Shown one piece after another: positions 22,875 to 35,490 of a stretch of DNA of 64,000 bases. This DNA is from Avena insularis (Eukaryota; Streptophyta; Magnoliopsida; Poales; Poaceae), in contig CM042690.1 in NCBI GenBank assembly GCA_023614405.1, forward strand, positions 526,086,293-526,150,292, read 5' to 3'. Both the position numbers and the translations under genes were made by a program. The notes beneath the pieces are model-generated. The model was not told the origin of the DNA and made no database searches. It was given only the letters and a program-made list of their open reading frames with translations. How positions within the stretch are numbered: the first letter of the stretch is position 1; the number at the start of each line of letters is the position of its first letter.

Positions 22875-25800
22875 TGTAACATCCCAAAACTTTAATCCAA
22901 TTGATCAATATCAAATCTACCCAATTTAGGGTTAACAAAAATTTCCCATTTTAAAAATCTTTAAGCATTCATATGTGTGTGCATTTAAATAGGAGTTGTT
23001 TTGAATTGGCATGATTGAGTGATATATTGTTTGTAAAATGACTCTAAGGTGAATTACACATCATCTAGATCATCCCCAAGCAAATCCCAAAGAAAAAGAA
23101 CTCCAAAAGAATTAAATAAAGAAATGGTCACTTTTGCCATTTTAATCACATAGCCCACTTTGGCTATTCCTAGCACTCAAATTCAAACAGAAACAATTGT
23201 GGTTCTTTGCACCCCTTGATAGTACAAGTAGTGATGTGCCAAGGCCCACTTTGTGTCACCCCAAAAACATTCAAACTCTAAATTTAAATGACAATTGAAA
23301 ATTGAATCTAGTTCATATGTCTAGATACCACTCTTTCAAAAACCTCTCAAATGAACTCCATTTCAAAATCCCAAGCAAACCTAGATGATCAAGCATAAGA
23401 TGAATCACTCCACCAAAAATCTCTCAAAAATTCAAGCAAAAGTTTCATGCGGCCATTTGATCGAACAGTTGGCAGGCAGAAAATTTCGGGCCTAACTAAT
23501 ACTGTTGCCAATTGATCCCTTGTCCCCTATTCGACCCTCTCTGCTCTCCCCTGTCTCCCCTTGTTCCAACCAAACCATCAACCTGCTCCCCATTCACCGC
23601 TAGCAGCAGCGGCGACCCGCACAAACTTGGTCACCGCCGGCCGAGCATGCGTAGCTCGCAGCAGACCACGCCGCGCCAAACCAGCCTAGCCACTAGCTCC
23701 GCCTAACCCTACCGCGAATCGCTGTCCACCCCTCGATCAATGCCAGCCTCTGGACCACCCCAGAGCAGGGCCGCCCTTTCTCTCTACATCATGCGCAGCG
23801 CACGCCAGAGCGCCCTCGCCACCAGCACGCCACAGACCATGCCTCGACACCAAATCACGCACGTCGCTCCGCCTTGATCACACTAACCTGCCAGACATGG
23901 TCATGAACCGCCGCGTGACCCACAGTCGTCAGGAGCCGCATCAAGCACCTCCTCTGTCTCCCAGAGCGCGGGAAGCTCCCGACCGTTTGCCACCGCCCCT
24001 AGCGTCACCATTACGCTGTACAGGACCACCAGCAGACCACCCACCGTCCGCCTACCTCTCCCACGCCGGTAGCCCCCTGTATCGCTGTCACCGACGAGCT
24101 CCGCCCACACCCATCTGTACCCTCGTTGAGCCTATATAAGAAGGCCACCCCAGCCTCAATCGCCACACCATCCCACTCCCCTCTCTCCACTGATCGTTTC
24201 CCCTCTCTCGCCGGAGCCGCTCGAGCAGCCCATCGCTGGAATTCGGCTGGAGGTAGCCGCTGCAGAGGAGGAGAAGTTGCAGTCAATTTCGTCCACCTCA
24301 GCCCCAGCCGTGACCTCGCTTGAGCCCGCCGTCGCCATCCAGTTCGTTTGCCCGCCTCGCCGCACTAGCTAGAGCCCTGGTACGTCCCCAGTAGACCCCC
24401 ACTGACCGCGCTAGGGTTCAGTCTCGCCGGCGACGAGTCCGTCGTCGACGACGACCGTGCACCGTTAGCTCGTATTCTAATCGTGTGGTCCTGATCGCCC
24501 CGTACCGCTTCGGATTTTAACTACCGCTGACATGCGGGACCAGCCTGTCAGTCGCCCTCTGCACCGCGGAGCGCCACTGGGCCGGCCCATTTATTTTCCC
24601 GCGCTGACCCAGTAATTCAAATTAGGAATTTTTTCTATTTAGACTTAAAATCAAATCTGTCCCTTAGTTTAAAACTCAATTCAGGGAGTTTTACAAATCA
24701 AAATTGAGTGATTCCAATTTTGTTGGAAAGATAATTTAAATCTCTATCCATGCCGGTTGGATTTAAATCATTTAGATTTAGATATCTCTCCTAGTAAAAA
24801 TAACAAGAGAGAAGCTTTTCCACATTCAAACATTTTTCTAAAATCAACCAAAATAGATTTTTAGTTGATTCCAACTCTCAAAAATCACATTTAACCATAC
24901 CTATCTGAATATGTAATAATATTAAGGTTTACAGGCAGTGACTTTGGACTAGTACCAAAATAATGCTATATAGGCATTTCTAGTCACTTTAAATCATTAA
25001 TTATTAAACTTAAACTTATTAAAATATGATCCAACCCTTAAGTCACATTACCATATGTTAGAATATGTGGTGATGACATGTGTACAACTGATCCCATATT
25101 TTAATTGGAGAATATTAAATCTTAGTTAATTTCAATGAGTAGAAATTACTTTTCTCAAATAAAATAAATGAAGCTAGTTCATTAAACCTTGTAATCCTTG
25201 TGATGATAATAGATCATCAAATGTGTGCCTTAGTGTGCTGAGTAGACTAGTTAAGCATTGTTTGGTGATTGGTATTCCGTATGTATTTATAGACGATAGT
25301 ACCGACCAAGTCCATGAGGAGGAGGAGTTATACCAAGAGGAGGAGGAAGAGAATTTCAACCACTACACCAACCAAGGCAAGCCATCATTTAACAATGCAA
25401 GCTAACCCTTGCAAGCTAGATAACCTAAGCAAATGCATTAGGCATGCTTTGGTCATACCATGTTGACTTATACCTACTCCAAGTTGTATTTACAAGCTTT
25501 ACTTTCTTTACTTTACCAAAGTCTTTCACTTGTTTAAAGGTAGCATAAAGAGTATAAAACTTCACCTATCTAGTTAAACTTAGATGTCATTCTATGGCAT
25601 GAGATTGAGATTAGCATTCCACCTTAGTGAACACTCTTAACTTAGTAGTTGGACTAAACCAAAACTTGATTCACTTTAGATGGGAATACTTGGTGAAAAT
25701 GATTTGTGAAAACCTTGGAATGATGAGTCATTCTATTGAGATGTTTTGACATGTGTTGAGAAACACAAATGGTTGATGATGATGAAGAAAATGTTGAGGC

Positions 25801-26791
25801 ATGTAGCCCTTTTATAAAAAACTGATGGTTGGGTTCGGATGCGATACCATTCCAATTTTACCGTACAACCACAATACCTGAATTGGGTAAGGATTAGCCG
25901 GAAGTTTATATGCATTAGTATTAGTTCCCTCATGGGAGAGGTTTGAGCTGAGGCTACCTCTCAATGTTGTCCACCTATGCAGTGCCCAAGATGACAGATG
26001 GTCATGGTCGGGAGGCCATGCTCATAGGAGAGGTGTGTATACTAGGGTGTGTAAAGGAAAGGTTATGCTTGATTATCTGCATACTAAGTATGATTATTCA
26101 GGGTTATCCCTGACAGATGTATCGAATCTTGTGGTGAAAGTGTACCACCTTTGCAGAGTGTTAAACTATTCGAATAGTTGCGTCCGCGGTTATGGACAGT
26201 TGTAGTGGCCATACTGTTTCGTTGTGAGATGTTTTCAAAACAACTTATGAAATGAATTGTGACATGACTTGACCACAACAGAGTTGTGACTATTACAACT
26301 AAGTTCCCACTTAGGTGTTTTCAAATGTATTTATCTTTCTTTGTTTCTGAACTCATCTTAGGTTTCAAACTTAACTTTACAAATAAACTTAGGGTTAGCC
26401 TTCCTACTAGAACTATCTTACTTGTTAGTGATAGTTTCTGAGTACTTAAAGAGTACTCATGGATTTTGTCCCTGGCTATTCCTATGGCCAGACTATGAAG
26501 GAGATTACCAACATGAAGGACATCAGGATGGCTATGATAACTAGGATCATCTCCCATCGTCAGCATTGCCTGTGACTCTGAAGATGGACCCCACCGCTAC
26601 GCTATTCATTCCGCTACTTGATTGTACTAAGACTGGATCCTGAGATCCTTTATTTGTGTAAGACCTTATTATGGTTTATAAAGGATGATGTACTGTGATA
26701 TCTAATCTGTTATGTCTCGAAAAAATGGTAATCCTGGGATTGCGATGTATGGCATAACAGGCATCTGGGATTAAAACTTCGGGTGTTGACA
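22875..26791 (+). repeat. 3' LTR of the chromovirus (3.9 kb)
   Basis: Begins TGTAACATCCCAAAAC and ends GGGTGTTGACA. The left 1.2 kb is AT-rich, followed by a C-rich stretch (23500-24450) with a TATA box. The right 1.49 kb matches the 5' LTR remnant 9065-10532. ORFs within the C-rich stretch overlap each other on both strands and are not genes. Confidence 0.88.
24133..24140 (+). promoter_or_regulatory. Likely TATA box of the chromovirus LTR
   Basis: CCTATATAAGAAGGCC lies after a C-rich block, about 1.26 kb into the LTR. It matches a grass TATA consensus and would start transcription near 24165. Confidence 0.55.
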
Positions 26792-26793
26792 AG

Positions 26794-27935
26794 TGATACA
26801 TTGCAAATGTATCTATAATTTTTGATGTTCCATGCTTGGTTTTATCCACTTTCTTGTGTTTTGTTCCAACTTTGCAGAACTTTTCATATGATTTCTTGGA
26901 CTAACCTATTAACAAGAGCCACAGTGCCAACTTCCTGTTTTCTGCTGTTTTTGGTTCCAGGAAAGTCAGAAAATGAATATTGTCAGAATTGGACGGGACA
27001 AAAGCCAAAGTGCCTATTTTTCCGGAAGTCATCAGATGCCAGAATACGAGACGGAGAGGGGCCAGAGGCCGGCCACACCACCTGGTCTCGCGGCTAGGCT
27101 TGGCCCGCGCCAGGGGGTGGTGTGGTGGCCCCTGGCACCCCCTCGGTCTCCCCTTCCGCCTATAAGATGCCCACAAGACGAAAACCCTAAGGGCCCGATC
27201 AAAAAATCACGAAAGAGTCTGTAGCCACCGTCATCTCCATCCCTAGATCGGGAGGGATCTGAAGCTCTTCCCGGCACCCTGCCGGAGAGGGGAATTCACC
27301 CTGGAGGCCTTCTTCATCACCATGCAAGCCTCCGGTGTGATGCGTGAGTAGTTCATCTTTGGACTACGGATCCATGTAATAGCTAGATAGCTGGTTCTCC
27401 TCCTTTGTGCTTTCATGTTTAGATCTTGTGAGCTCCGTTCATGATCAAGATCATCTATTTGTAATTCTGCATGTTGTGTTTGCGGGGATCCGATGGATAT
27501 TGAGATGCTATTTAAGATTGATATTGATTCTATCATGTCTTTGTTATTTGTGATCTTGCATGCTTTCTGTTGTTAGTAGGTATCTTGGCCAAGTAGATGC
27601 TAGCAACTCCAAGAGTTAGTATTTATGCTCGATAGTGGGTTCATGCCTCTGGTAATCTGGGGAAGTGACAGAAATCTCTAAGGTACTAGATGTGTTGTTG
27701 CTACTAGGAAGAAAACAACAATCCTTTGTTCGTAGAACAATCGTATTGTTTACTTTACACGCAATTCGTAAAGCAATAATCTGTTGCTTGCCACTTAATA
27801 CTGGAGGGGGTTCGGATGATAACCTGAAGGTGGATTATTAGTCATAGATGCAGTTGGATGGCAGTCTATGTATAATGTTGTAATGCCCAATCAAGTCTCA
27901 AAGGAGTCAATATGATTAGTATATGCATGTATTGC
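26794..27935 (+). repeat. Truncated element B-type LTR beside the chromovirus 3' LTR
   Basis: Starts TGATACATTGCAAATG after the same GTTGACAAG flank as element B at 10535. It matches the element B LTR for about 1.14 kb and stops at ATGCATGTATTGCTTTT, where chromovirus LTR sequence resumes. There is no internal region and no second LTR. Confidence 0.85.
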
Positions 27936-28245
27936 TTTTGTCCCTGGCTATTCCTATGGCCAGACTATGAAGGAGATTACCAAGATGAAGGACATCAGGA
28001 TGGCTATGATAACTAGGATCATCTCCCATTGTTAGCATTGCTTGTGACTCTGAAGATGGACCCCACCGCTACACTATTCATTCCGCTACTTGATTGTACT
28101 AAGACTGGATCCTGATATCCTTTATTTGTGTAAGACCTTATTGTGGTTTGTAAATGATGATGTACTATGATTAAAAATCCTGATATCCTGGGATTGCGAT
28201 GTATGGCATAAAAGGCAGCTGGGATTAAAAATCCGGGTGTTGACA
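27936..28245 (+). repeat. Second copy of the chromovirus LTR tail
   Basis: TTTTGTCCCTGGCTATTCC to GGGTGTTGACA repeats 26464-26791 with small differences. It abuts LINE sequence at 28246, so it marks the true right boundary of the chromovirus insertion. Confidence 0.85.
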
Positions 28246-29670
28246 TCGGACAAGCTTGCATAATTAGGGGAGTATCATCGACGTACTATACGATTGGAAA
28301 ATCTGTACCAGGAATATGGAGTGGTTCTTGCAGTACCCCTTCACGGAAAATAGCGTTGACCATAGCCTGCAGTAGTTCCGCCACACCTACGAACAAGAGA
28401 GGAGAGAGAGAGGGTCTCCCTAACGAACTCCTATTCTACACGGAAACTTTTTTCCTAGGATGCCATTGAGGAAGACCAAAGAGGTACTAGAAGACATCAA
28501 CAGCTGCAGCTAGTGTAGCCATCTAGGATCAAATCCAAGGGTAGCAAACACTTGCATAATTGCCTTATGTTCCACTGTATCAAGCGCTTTAGCGAAATCT
28601 AGTTTCAGAATGATGGATTCTTGAGATGATTTCTTACGCTGATGGATATATTCATAAGCCCATCCAACACAGTCTTGAATTGCCCTTGATTTCAGAAAAC
28701 CATACTTATTAATGTGAACCAACTCCAGAATTCTCTCTCATAACCTATTCGCAAGAAGTTTGGTGATGAGCTTGATACCAATGTTAAGTAGAGAAATGGG
28801 GCGAAAATCATTAGGTATTCCGGGGATAACACTTTAGGAATAAGTGTAATAAAGGAGTCATTGATACTCTAGAGATTGATGGTGCCTTCCCAAAACTGGT
28901 AACAAAGTTTGTAGAAATCAAATTTGATCACAGACAAACAAACTTTCAAAAACATACTAGAAAAACCATCTGACCCCAGTGATTTATCACTAGGCATTTG
29001 TGCCACAACCTTATCAATCTCCTCATGCATGAAGGGTTTAGAGAGGCTTTTTAGCCCAGCCAAGGGATCAAAAAACAGATAGAAATAAAAGTTATCATAA
29101 ATAATCAAGTAGAGCTCCAACCTATTATGATGTCTGCCAAAGCGCACCTGCTTTCTCATCATGATCTACAGCCAAAGATCCATTCTCCCATCGCCAGGAG
29201 GCAATTGAATTTTTTCTATAACAAATTGTAGCCATTGCATGAAAAAAGCCATGTTTTCGTCAGCTAATCTTTCCCACCTAGCAGTGCATATTTTTTTCCA
29301 GTAATCTTGCTTAAAAGAAGTAGCTGCAGCAAACGGTTTTTAATGATGTTTCTGAAGTTCCATTCTGAAATATGCAAAGATATTTGTTCCTCATATCCCA
29401 TCAAGAAGCAGAATCAGCTCACAATTATCAGTTAGAGTATTGAGAGACGACGTACTAGTACTCCACTTCTCGAGGCCTTTATGCAGGAGCATAAGTTTAG
29501 CCGAAATGCACTTGGCATAGTCCCCATGACAATTGATGTCCCAAATAGTTTTGACAACATCAAAAAAACCAGGAAGCCGAATCTAGTGATTTTCAAAACA
29601 AAAAACCTTTGGTTTAGGACTAGTAGTGCCAATTGAGATAACACATGGCACATGATTCGAGACAGTTTAA
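28246..29670 (-). pseudogene. LINE (non-LTR retrotransposon) reverse transcriptase fragment
   Basis: Read on the minus strand, three frames give LINE RT blocks in order. A pre-RT region is at 29653-29432. EEIDKVVAQMPSDKSLGSDGFSSMF with a following CYQFWEG block is at about 29060-28869. KLDFAKALDTVEHKAIMQV...LGFDPRW, which carries the first catalytic Asp, is at 28722-28510. A block equivalent to R.GDPLSPLLF lies near 28390. The expected YADD block is cut off at 28246, where the chromovirus inserted. Stops and frameshifts abound. The 5' end near 29670 joins Gypsy protease-downstream sequence, the usual 5' truncation of an inserted LINE. Confidence 0.8.
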
Positions 29671-29782
29671 CTCTTCCAAATCATTGGGTGGAATATTTAA
29701 TTTCAACATACGAGGTTATTGCGATAGTACTTGTTCTAAAGCCTCTTTTTCTTCATCAGTAAAGGGTTCATGTTGGTTAAAT

Positions 29783-30435
29783 TCATATAGCTCCATCACG
29801 TTTGATGAAAGCGATAGCTTCATAAGCAAGGGTTTGCACTTCATCCTTAACAAATAGTTCTTTTTCTAGATATTTATTAGTAAACTTATAAAACTTCAAC
29901 TCTAGGTTTTCACCAGTATATTTGTTAAAGACTTTCTTTTTAGGTAAACTAATTTCAGCACGTAGCGTATGTAATAAGGGTCTATCAATATGATAGGGAA
30001 GAATGAATCTTGAGAACAACCAAGTACTACAAAATCAATAGCGTATTTTATATTCACTACAAGTATTTCAAAATTTATGACCATACCAGGAGGACAAATA
30101 TATTCTTTATTAGCAAGTTGAATGGTCATACCAACATGTTTCATTTGTATTGGATTAATACCAAGATATATGGAATATGGAATAACACTTACGCTTTCTC
30201 CAATATCACAATGACCATGATAACATGTAGTCCTAATGGCACATGATATAATTGGTTTACCCACTTTAGTTGTGTTTCCTTTAATCACTTTGGTGGAATC
30301 TTCACATAGGTAAACATCACATGGATCTTCTTCATTTAGTTCTTTAATATAAGAAACTTGTTGTTGAACTTCATAAGGTATACGACATCTTCCAACACCT
30401 TTGTTTGCAACAGTAGTAAGTAAGTTCTCCCTCAC
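29783..30435 (-). pseudogene. Athila-like Gypsy protease region
   Basis: The minus-strand ORF 30435-29902 (177 codons) contains PIISCAIRTTCYHGHCDIGESVS. In it the protease signature CD(T/I)GAS is recognisable, with the catalytic Asp kept but Ala changed to Glu, followed by VIPYSIY and a VVLGCSQDSFFPIILIDP block equivalent to the second conserved protease region. The N-terminal VANKGVGRC...VQQQVSYIKELNEEDPCD is the gag-protease linker. An overlapping frame (30019-29783) continues the sequence after a frameshift. The catalytic loop change and frameshifts make activity unlikely. Confidence 0.75.
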
Positions 30436-30439
30436 TTTA

Positions 30440-31410
30440 CTTGGATAGGGAGGAGCTTCAATATATTATTTAGCTTTAGTAGATGAAACAACGCTGACCT
30501 ACTTAATGAATTTAGGCATAATAATGGAATGCTTAATATGTTCAACGTATTCTAGGATTTATTCTTTAGGTACAACAAATATGATTAGCAGAAGGTTTAG
30601 CAACTTCTACTAAAACATAAGGATCAAGACCAAACTTGTTACCTAATTCTTCAGACAAAGTAGAAGTAGATAAATTCTCTACACATGCATATTCATATTA
30701 TGAACAGGGTTTATTACCTTTGTCAAGATCCAAGCTATCAGTATTCTCATATATCATATTCAATAAATCCCATGGTTCTTCCATACTCTTATGAGTAAAA
30801 CTTCCTCCAAAAGAATTATCCAGGAAGTCCTTTTGATGTTCATGAAGTCTCACATAAAGATTGATAAATATAATAGTTTTTCATAAACCATGAGAAGGAT
30901 TCTGATGAAGGAGGTTCTTAATCCCCCAAGGTTGAGTAATTATTTTTCCAACATGAGGCCAAAAAATATAAACAAGACAGCGATCACTATAAGCGTTAAT
31001 AGGCGAATAGTATTTGACATAGAAAGCCTTCTTTAGAAATTCCCAATCATGACAATGTTCTTCATTTAGAGATTTAAACCGTAAGTGAGCATCCCTAGTG
31101 AGAGATAAATATAATAATTTCACTTACACTTCGTATTCAGAAATACCAAAGAGTTTAAAGATAGAACACCTCTCTTTAACCATTTGTAAATATTTCAAAG
31201 CAGTTTAACTCTCATCTCCTAAAAAGCTCTTTTCATAACATCTTTAACAACACACATAGGAATTTGATACTCCTTCTCTTGCCTAGGAGGTTTATACAAA
31301 ATTTCCTTTTTGACATAGTGAACATAACACACATAGGAATATGATACTCCTTCGTCATTTCCAAACTCATTGTAACAAAGATAAAGTAGAGCACTAAACA
31401 GTAAAAACAA
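30440..31410 (-). pseudogene. Athila-like Gypsy gag, broken
   Basis: The gag core is recognisable on the minus strand at 31123-30881. KLLYLSLTRDAHLRFKSL is the grass form of the L...L.G.A..W...L gag helix, followed by WEFLKKAFYVKYY and a WG-containing segment. Weaker continuation down to about 30700 matches the D.SCGGSF region. N-terminal pieces lie in other frames (31410-31219 and around 31180). At least four stops or shifts interrupt the gene. Confidence 0.7.
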
Positions 31411-31451
31411 CCTTTAAGTCTCTTACTGAACCCTTACCAATAGCGCTATGC

Positions 31452-31470
31452 TCCTCGGTAATGGTGCCGG
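31452..31470 (-). other. Decayed primer-binding site, tRNA-Asp type
   Basis: On the minus strand the sequence resembles TGGCGCCGTTGCCGGGGA with about five mismatches. It sits 10 bp inside an LTR edge ending ATAACA, the same layout as in element C (37024/37036). Confidence 0.5.
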
Positions 31471-31480
31471 AAAAGTATCT

Positions 31481-31958
31481 TGTTATCTCCCAAGTGCAGG
31501 AGATCTACTGTAGTATCTTTCAATAAAGAAAATGTTGTGGAACCCACGAGGAGCTAAAGGTATTGGTTAGCAAGGTTAACAAGTAAAACCATTAAACATG
31601 CAAAAAATTGTGTTTTGGGTTTATGATTTGCAGAAAAGTAAATTGTTGTACATTAAATTGCATGAAAGTAAGTTCTCTTTTTAGAGAAAGCCCAATCCTC
31701 TATGTGGAAAGAGGACAAGATCAAGTGTGTATTTTTATATGTGACAAACATTCCTGAGGGTGGCACGGATTCACTTAGCATAAAGATTTCAAAATAGTAT
31801 GGTAAGTATCTTGTCAAGTTTTACTCTCATTAGACATAGCCTAAAATAGGTGCAACCATATACATGTGCAAGTACACCCCTAATGTTTGGTTCTACGGCC
31901 ATTATCATGTGCAATCAAAGGATTCATTAAGACATAAATGACCAACCATTGCTTAAAG
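31481..31958 (-). repeat. LTR remnant of the minus-strand Athila-like element
   Basis: Lies between the primer site and the Copia insertion at 31959. It carries no ORF. Only its inner end (minus-strand ...GGGAGATAACA) is defined, by analogy with element C. Confidence 0.55.
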
Positions 31959-32302
31959 TGAAGGAAATATGCCTGGGAAGCAATGATAAAATGGTATATC
32001 ATTCCATGTTTTTGATAGATGTTTATTTCTCATACTAGAATTGCATTAAGTGGAAATCTTAATACATGCGTGTATAATATACAAACAATAATTCCTAGTA
32101 ATGCCTCTCATTTAACTAACTCATTGGGATCATGTCATTAGGAGAATGATGTGATGAACATACAACCAAAGTAAGGATAGAAATATGATCAAGTCATTAA
32201 GTTTACATTGTTGTACCAAACACACATGAAGTAACCCTAATCCTCACACCATGAGATCATGTCAATCACTAACTCCGGGGGAGTGCTGAGATGGCATCAA
32301 AC
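31959..32302 (+). repeat. Copia A LTR, first segment
   Basis: Begins TGAAGGAAATATGCC and matches 51711-52098 of the Copia B LTR. It ends at target site CAAAC (32298-32302), where the solo LTR entered. Confidence 0.75.
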
Positions 32303-34381
32303 TGAAGGAAAATATGCGCTAGAGGAAAATAATAAATAGGTTTATTATCATATCTCAAACTAGTTCATAACAGTTTCATATTGTACTATAATTGTATCAA
32401 GAGGAAACACGGATACATGTGTGGTATGTAAACAAATATGGTCCCTAGTAGCCTCTATTTAACTAGTTCATTGGGTAACCGATGATCAAGGTTTCATGAT
32501 CGTGGTTCATTTATGCTAGTTGACAACAAAGTCATATTATTAGAGAATGATATGATGGACATTACCCACATAAGTATTGCAACGTGATATAGTGACATGG
32601 ATCATCATTGTAATAATTAGAAACGAAGTGACCTTCTCCTTAGACCGTGAGATCATATTAATCACTGTCTTCGGAGGAATGCTTTGATCTCACTAACCAT
32701 CATGTCCATAACTGGGTGGTCATAAAAGTGTGTATTGGGTATTCCAAAGGAACAGTTGAGTCCTATGTATTGAGATCGGGATTTTTCCACCTACGTGATG
32801 TGAAGATACACTAGGCCCACTCGATGAAATTGCATCCAATAAGCTTTAACGTATGACTAGGTCATGGGGATACAATATCACGATAATTAGTTAAGTAGAC
32901 TTGTCGATAACGAGATTAGTATAGTGATACTAAAGATCAAATCTTGGACAAGTCATATATCAAAGAGACAAAGGAAATAGGACACCGAGTTTATGGTTCG
33001 AACACGACAGAGTCTCGTGGAATGCATGGGTATCATTATGGACATCCCAGTCCCGATATTGACCATTGATAGGAGAGAAATCACAATCATGTCTATGCCA
33101 TTCCTGAACCATAGGGTAACACACTTAAGGGTATAATGATCTTCTAAGATCTCTACGGAAGCGAAGGGATCATCGATGAGAAAGAGAGATCAGAAATGTT
33201 TCGAGGAATAATTATCGTAATAGTTCTGAAGAGGGTCTGAAGATGTTTAGAGAAAGGAAAAGACCGAAAGGTGTTTTGGATAAATGGAAATTTATAAATA
33301 TGAATTTTTATATATTAATTATGAACTAATATATTCAATAAATATTTTAAATTATTATTTATGGAGCAACTGCCAGCATTGGGCCGAATCCCCGGAGGGA
33401 AACAACCCAAAGGAAGCCATCCCAGGAGATAACCACAACAGTCGCAGCAGTGGGCCCATGAAAGGCTCATGCAGCAGGCGAGCAAGTGCCGGCGGTCATC
33501 GCGTGGGCATGCAACAGCTGGCTACCGCCAATGGGCCACCTTTGGCCGGCCCACGTGGAGAAGAGGGCATGCGCCGACACCGCAGTGTTGGCGGGTTGCA
33601 CCAGGGCCACTTAGCCGACGCCTCCTCACCATCTAGTCGCCGCCTTGCTAGCCGCTAGGCTAGGCTGGCTAGCATCCACGGGATACAGCCCGCCTGGGCA
33701 CCCCTGCCACAGCCTCGCCCTGGCCAGGCCGTGGGCTAGAGCACGCTCAGCGGCCCACCCGGCCACCGCGTGGACGCCGACTGTGCTGCCTCATCCTTTG
33801 CCTTCTCTTTAGTCCCACATGGGGACTTGAGGGAAGGGAGTACCCCTTTTCCCCCTATATAATAAGGCCTATAGTGGGAGGAAAAATACACAAAAAAATA
33901 AAAGATGATTTTACTAAGGCTATTTTCCTTAGGGAATTTCTCCCCGCTTTCTCAGTTGATTCTCACGAGTACGGTTCAACGAAAGGACTACACACGAGAG
34001 ATCCAACACAACCGGCAGGTCATCACACTGTTGGATCCTAGTTCTAGAAGATCTAGTTCCGCATCCCAGCTAGATCAAGGAGAAAGGGAGTCGTTGCTAG
34101 ACACCTTATGTGTGCGAGTCCTCAGATAGCGCTACCATTAGTGGCGCCAGGGCTATCATGCAAAGGACCAGGAGGTGACATGTGAGGAACTTCGCGACCT
34201 TGAGGTTGGATACGACCATCTACTTCATCCGCATTCCCTACAGGATGTTAATCGCGTTACGATCTACAAGGGTATGTAATTGTAACCTCATCTTATTACT
34301 GCACTAACTAATAGGTAGATCTTGGGCTTACGGTGCGTTCTAGCTAGGAAAAATTTGTGTTTTCCATTATGAACCCCTTCA
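32303..34381 (+). mobile_element. Angela-like solo LTR with CAAAC target duplication
   Basis: Starts TGAAGGAAAATATGCG and ends GAACCCCTTCA, flanked by CAAAC at 32298-32302 and 34382-34386. The interior reads as one continuous LTR: AT-rich first part, GC-rich middle (33360-33800), TATA box, transcribed tail. There is no internal coding region. This is the product expected from recombination between the two LTRs of a full element. ORFs at 33284 and 33905 within it are not genes. Confidence 0.8.
33856..33866 (+). promoter_or_regulatory. Likely TATA box of the solo Copia LTR
   Basis: CCCCCTATATAATAAGGCC follows CCCACATGGGGACTTGAGGG. The host Copia A LTR has CCCTATATAAGGTGGG at the equivalent place (35167). 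Confidence 0.55.
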
Positions 34382-35490
34382 CAAACATAACACCGTAATA
34401 GGGTGACTATAAATGTGTCGTTGGGTAGTCTGAAAGTATTAGTTGAGGCTCATAGATCAAGAGTGGGATTTTTCATCTAGATGAAGGAGATATATACTCT
34501 AGTTCCTCTCGGTGATATCACATAAAAATTGCTTGCAAGCATGTGACTAGGTCACAAGGATGTTATATCACAAAACAAGTAAATAGTACTTGTCGGTAAC
34601 AAGATTGAACTTGATATGGTTGATACCGATGATCGGATCTCGGACAAGTAAAATATAGGGATACAAAAGGAATTGGTTACGACACTAATGGTTCACATGA
34701 TCACAAGATTCATCATTGAATATGTGAGAGTCATTACTGATCTCTAGGTCCCGCTATTGACTATTGATCGGAGAGGTGTCTCGATCATGTCTACATTATT
34801 CACTAATCATAGGGTGACACACTTAAGGTTCGTCGACGCTTTTGAGTTGATATTGTATGTCAGAGAAAAGTTTTGCAAGCATTAGAATTATTTTGATGAC
34901 TATTTTGAGAAACACAAGAATTGTTTCAGGGATATCGAAATAGCACAAGGGAGTATATGTTAATGTTTTTAATTAATAGAATTGACAAATATTCAAATAA
35001 AGAAATAGGAATTGTTTTTATTAATATAATGGGAATTTGAGTGGAGAGTCCACTTGAATTAATGTGAGATGAGTGGGAGTGAGTGGATCCTCCACCCACA
35101 TGATGGAGGGAGAGGTGGGGGCACCCATCGTGGCCACCGGTCATCCCATGGGGGTTGTGCCTCCCCTATATAAGGTGGGTTGGGTGCTCTCCTCTCCCAC
35201 ACACTCTAGTATAAGCTTCTCTCTCTCCCCTCCCATTAGCTTTCGAACTAGCGCGAGCCATGTCTAAATAGTTTTCTCTGGTGGATCTACTTCTTTCGCT
35301 TCCCTGCTGGATCAAGGGTACGAGAGTCGTCTTCGATCTATACATGTGATCGAGCACGGAGGCACTGCTAGGTTGCAGCGCTCGTCTACTCAACCTTGAG
35401 CTCGACAAGTGATCGTCTATATTATCCTTGATATTAGATCTCGTTAAAATCTTTTCAATCTTCGAGGATAAGTTATTTTGGATGACCAAC
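34382..35490 (+). repeat. Copia A LTR, middle segment
   Basis: Continues from target copy CAAAC with ACACCGTAATAGGGTGACTATAA, matching 52105 onward in Copia B. A TATA box lies at 35167-35174. Ends at CCAAC (35486-35490), the target site of element C. Confidence 0.78.

Larger units (their letters stand above)
9065..28245 (+). mobile_element. Chromovirus-type Ty3/Gypsy retrotransposon, interrupted and rearranged
   Basis: Ordered parts: 5' LTR remnant 9065-10532 (its first ~2.4 kb must lie left of the window, before element A), nested element B 10535-17353, internal region to 22874, 3' LTR 22875-26791, then a fragment of an element B LTR and a second copy of the chromovirus LTR tail ending at 28245. 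Domain order is pre-gag ORF, gag with CCHC, protease, RT, RNase H, integrase, chromodomain-like tail. This is the Ty3/Gypsy order with a C-terminal chromodomain, as in the Tekay/Del lineage. Many stops and frameshifts make it inactive. Confidence 0.85.
29671..31958 (-). mobile_element. Older Athila-like Gypsy element, minus strand, partial
   Basis: Reading leftwards from 31958: LTR remnant (31958-31481), decayed tRNA-Asp-type primer site (31470-31452), gag (about 31410-30440), protease (30435-29900), then interruption by the LINE. Its LTR is itself interrupted at 31959 by the Angela-like Copia. The remaining pol and far LTR are not in the window. Confidence 0.75.

Noticed and set aside
23897..24365. 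Overlapping ORFs on both strands
   Set aside because: C-rich part of the chromovirus LTR around its TATA box; shadows of base composition.
33284..33658. 124-codon ORF
   Set aside because: Inside the GC-rich middle of the solo Copia LTR; no similarity to a protein domain.
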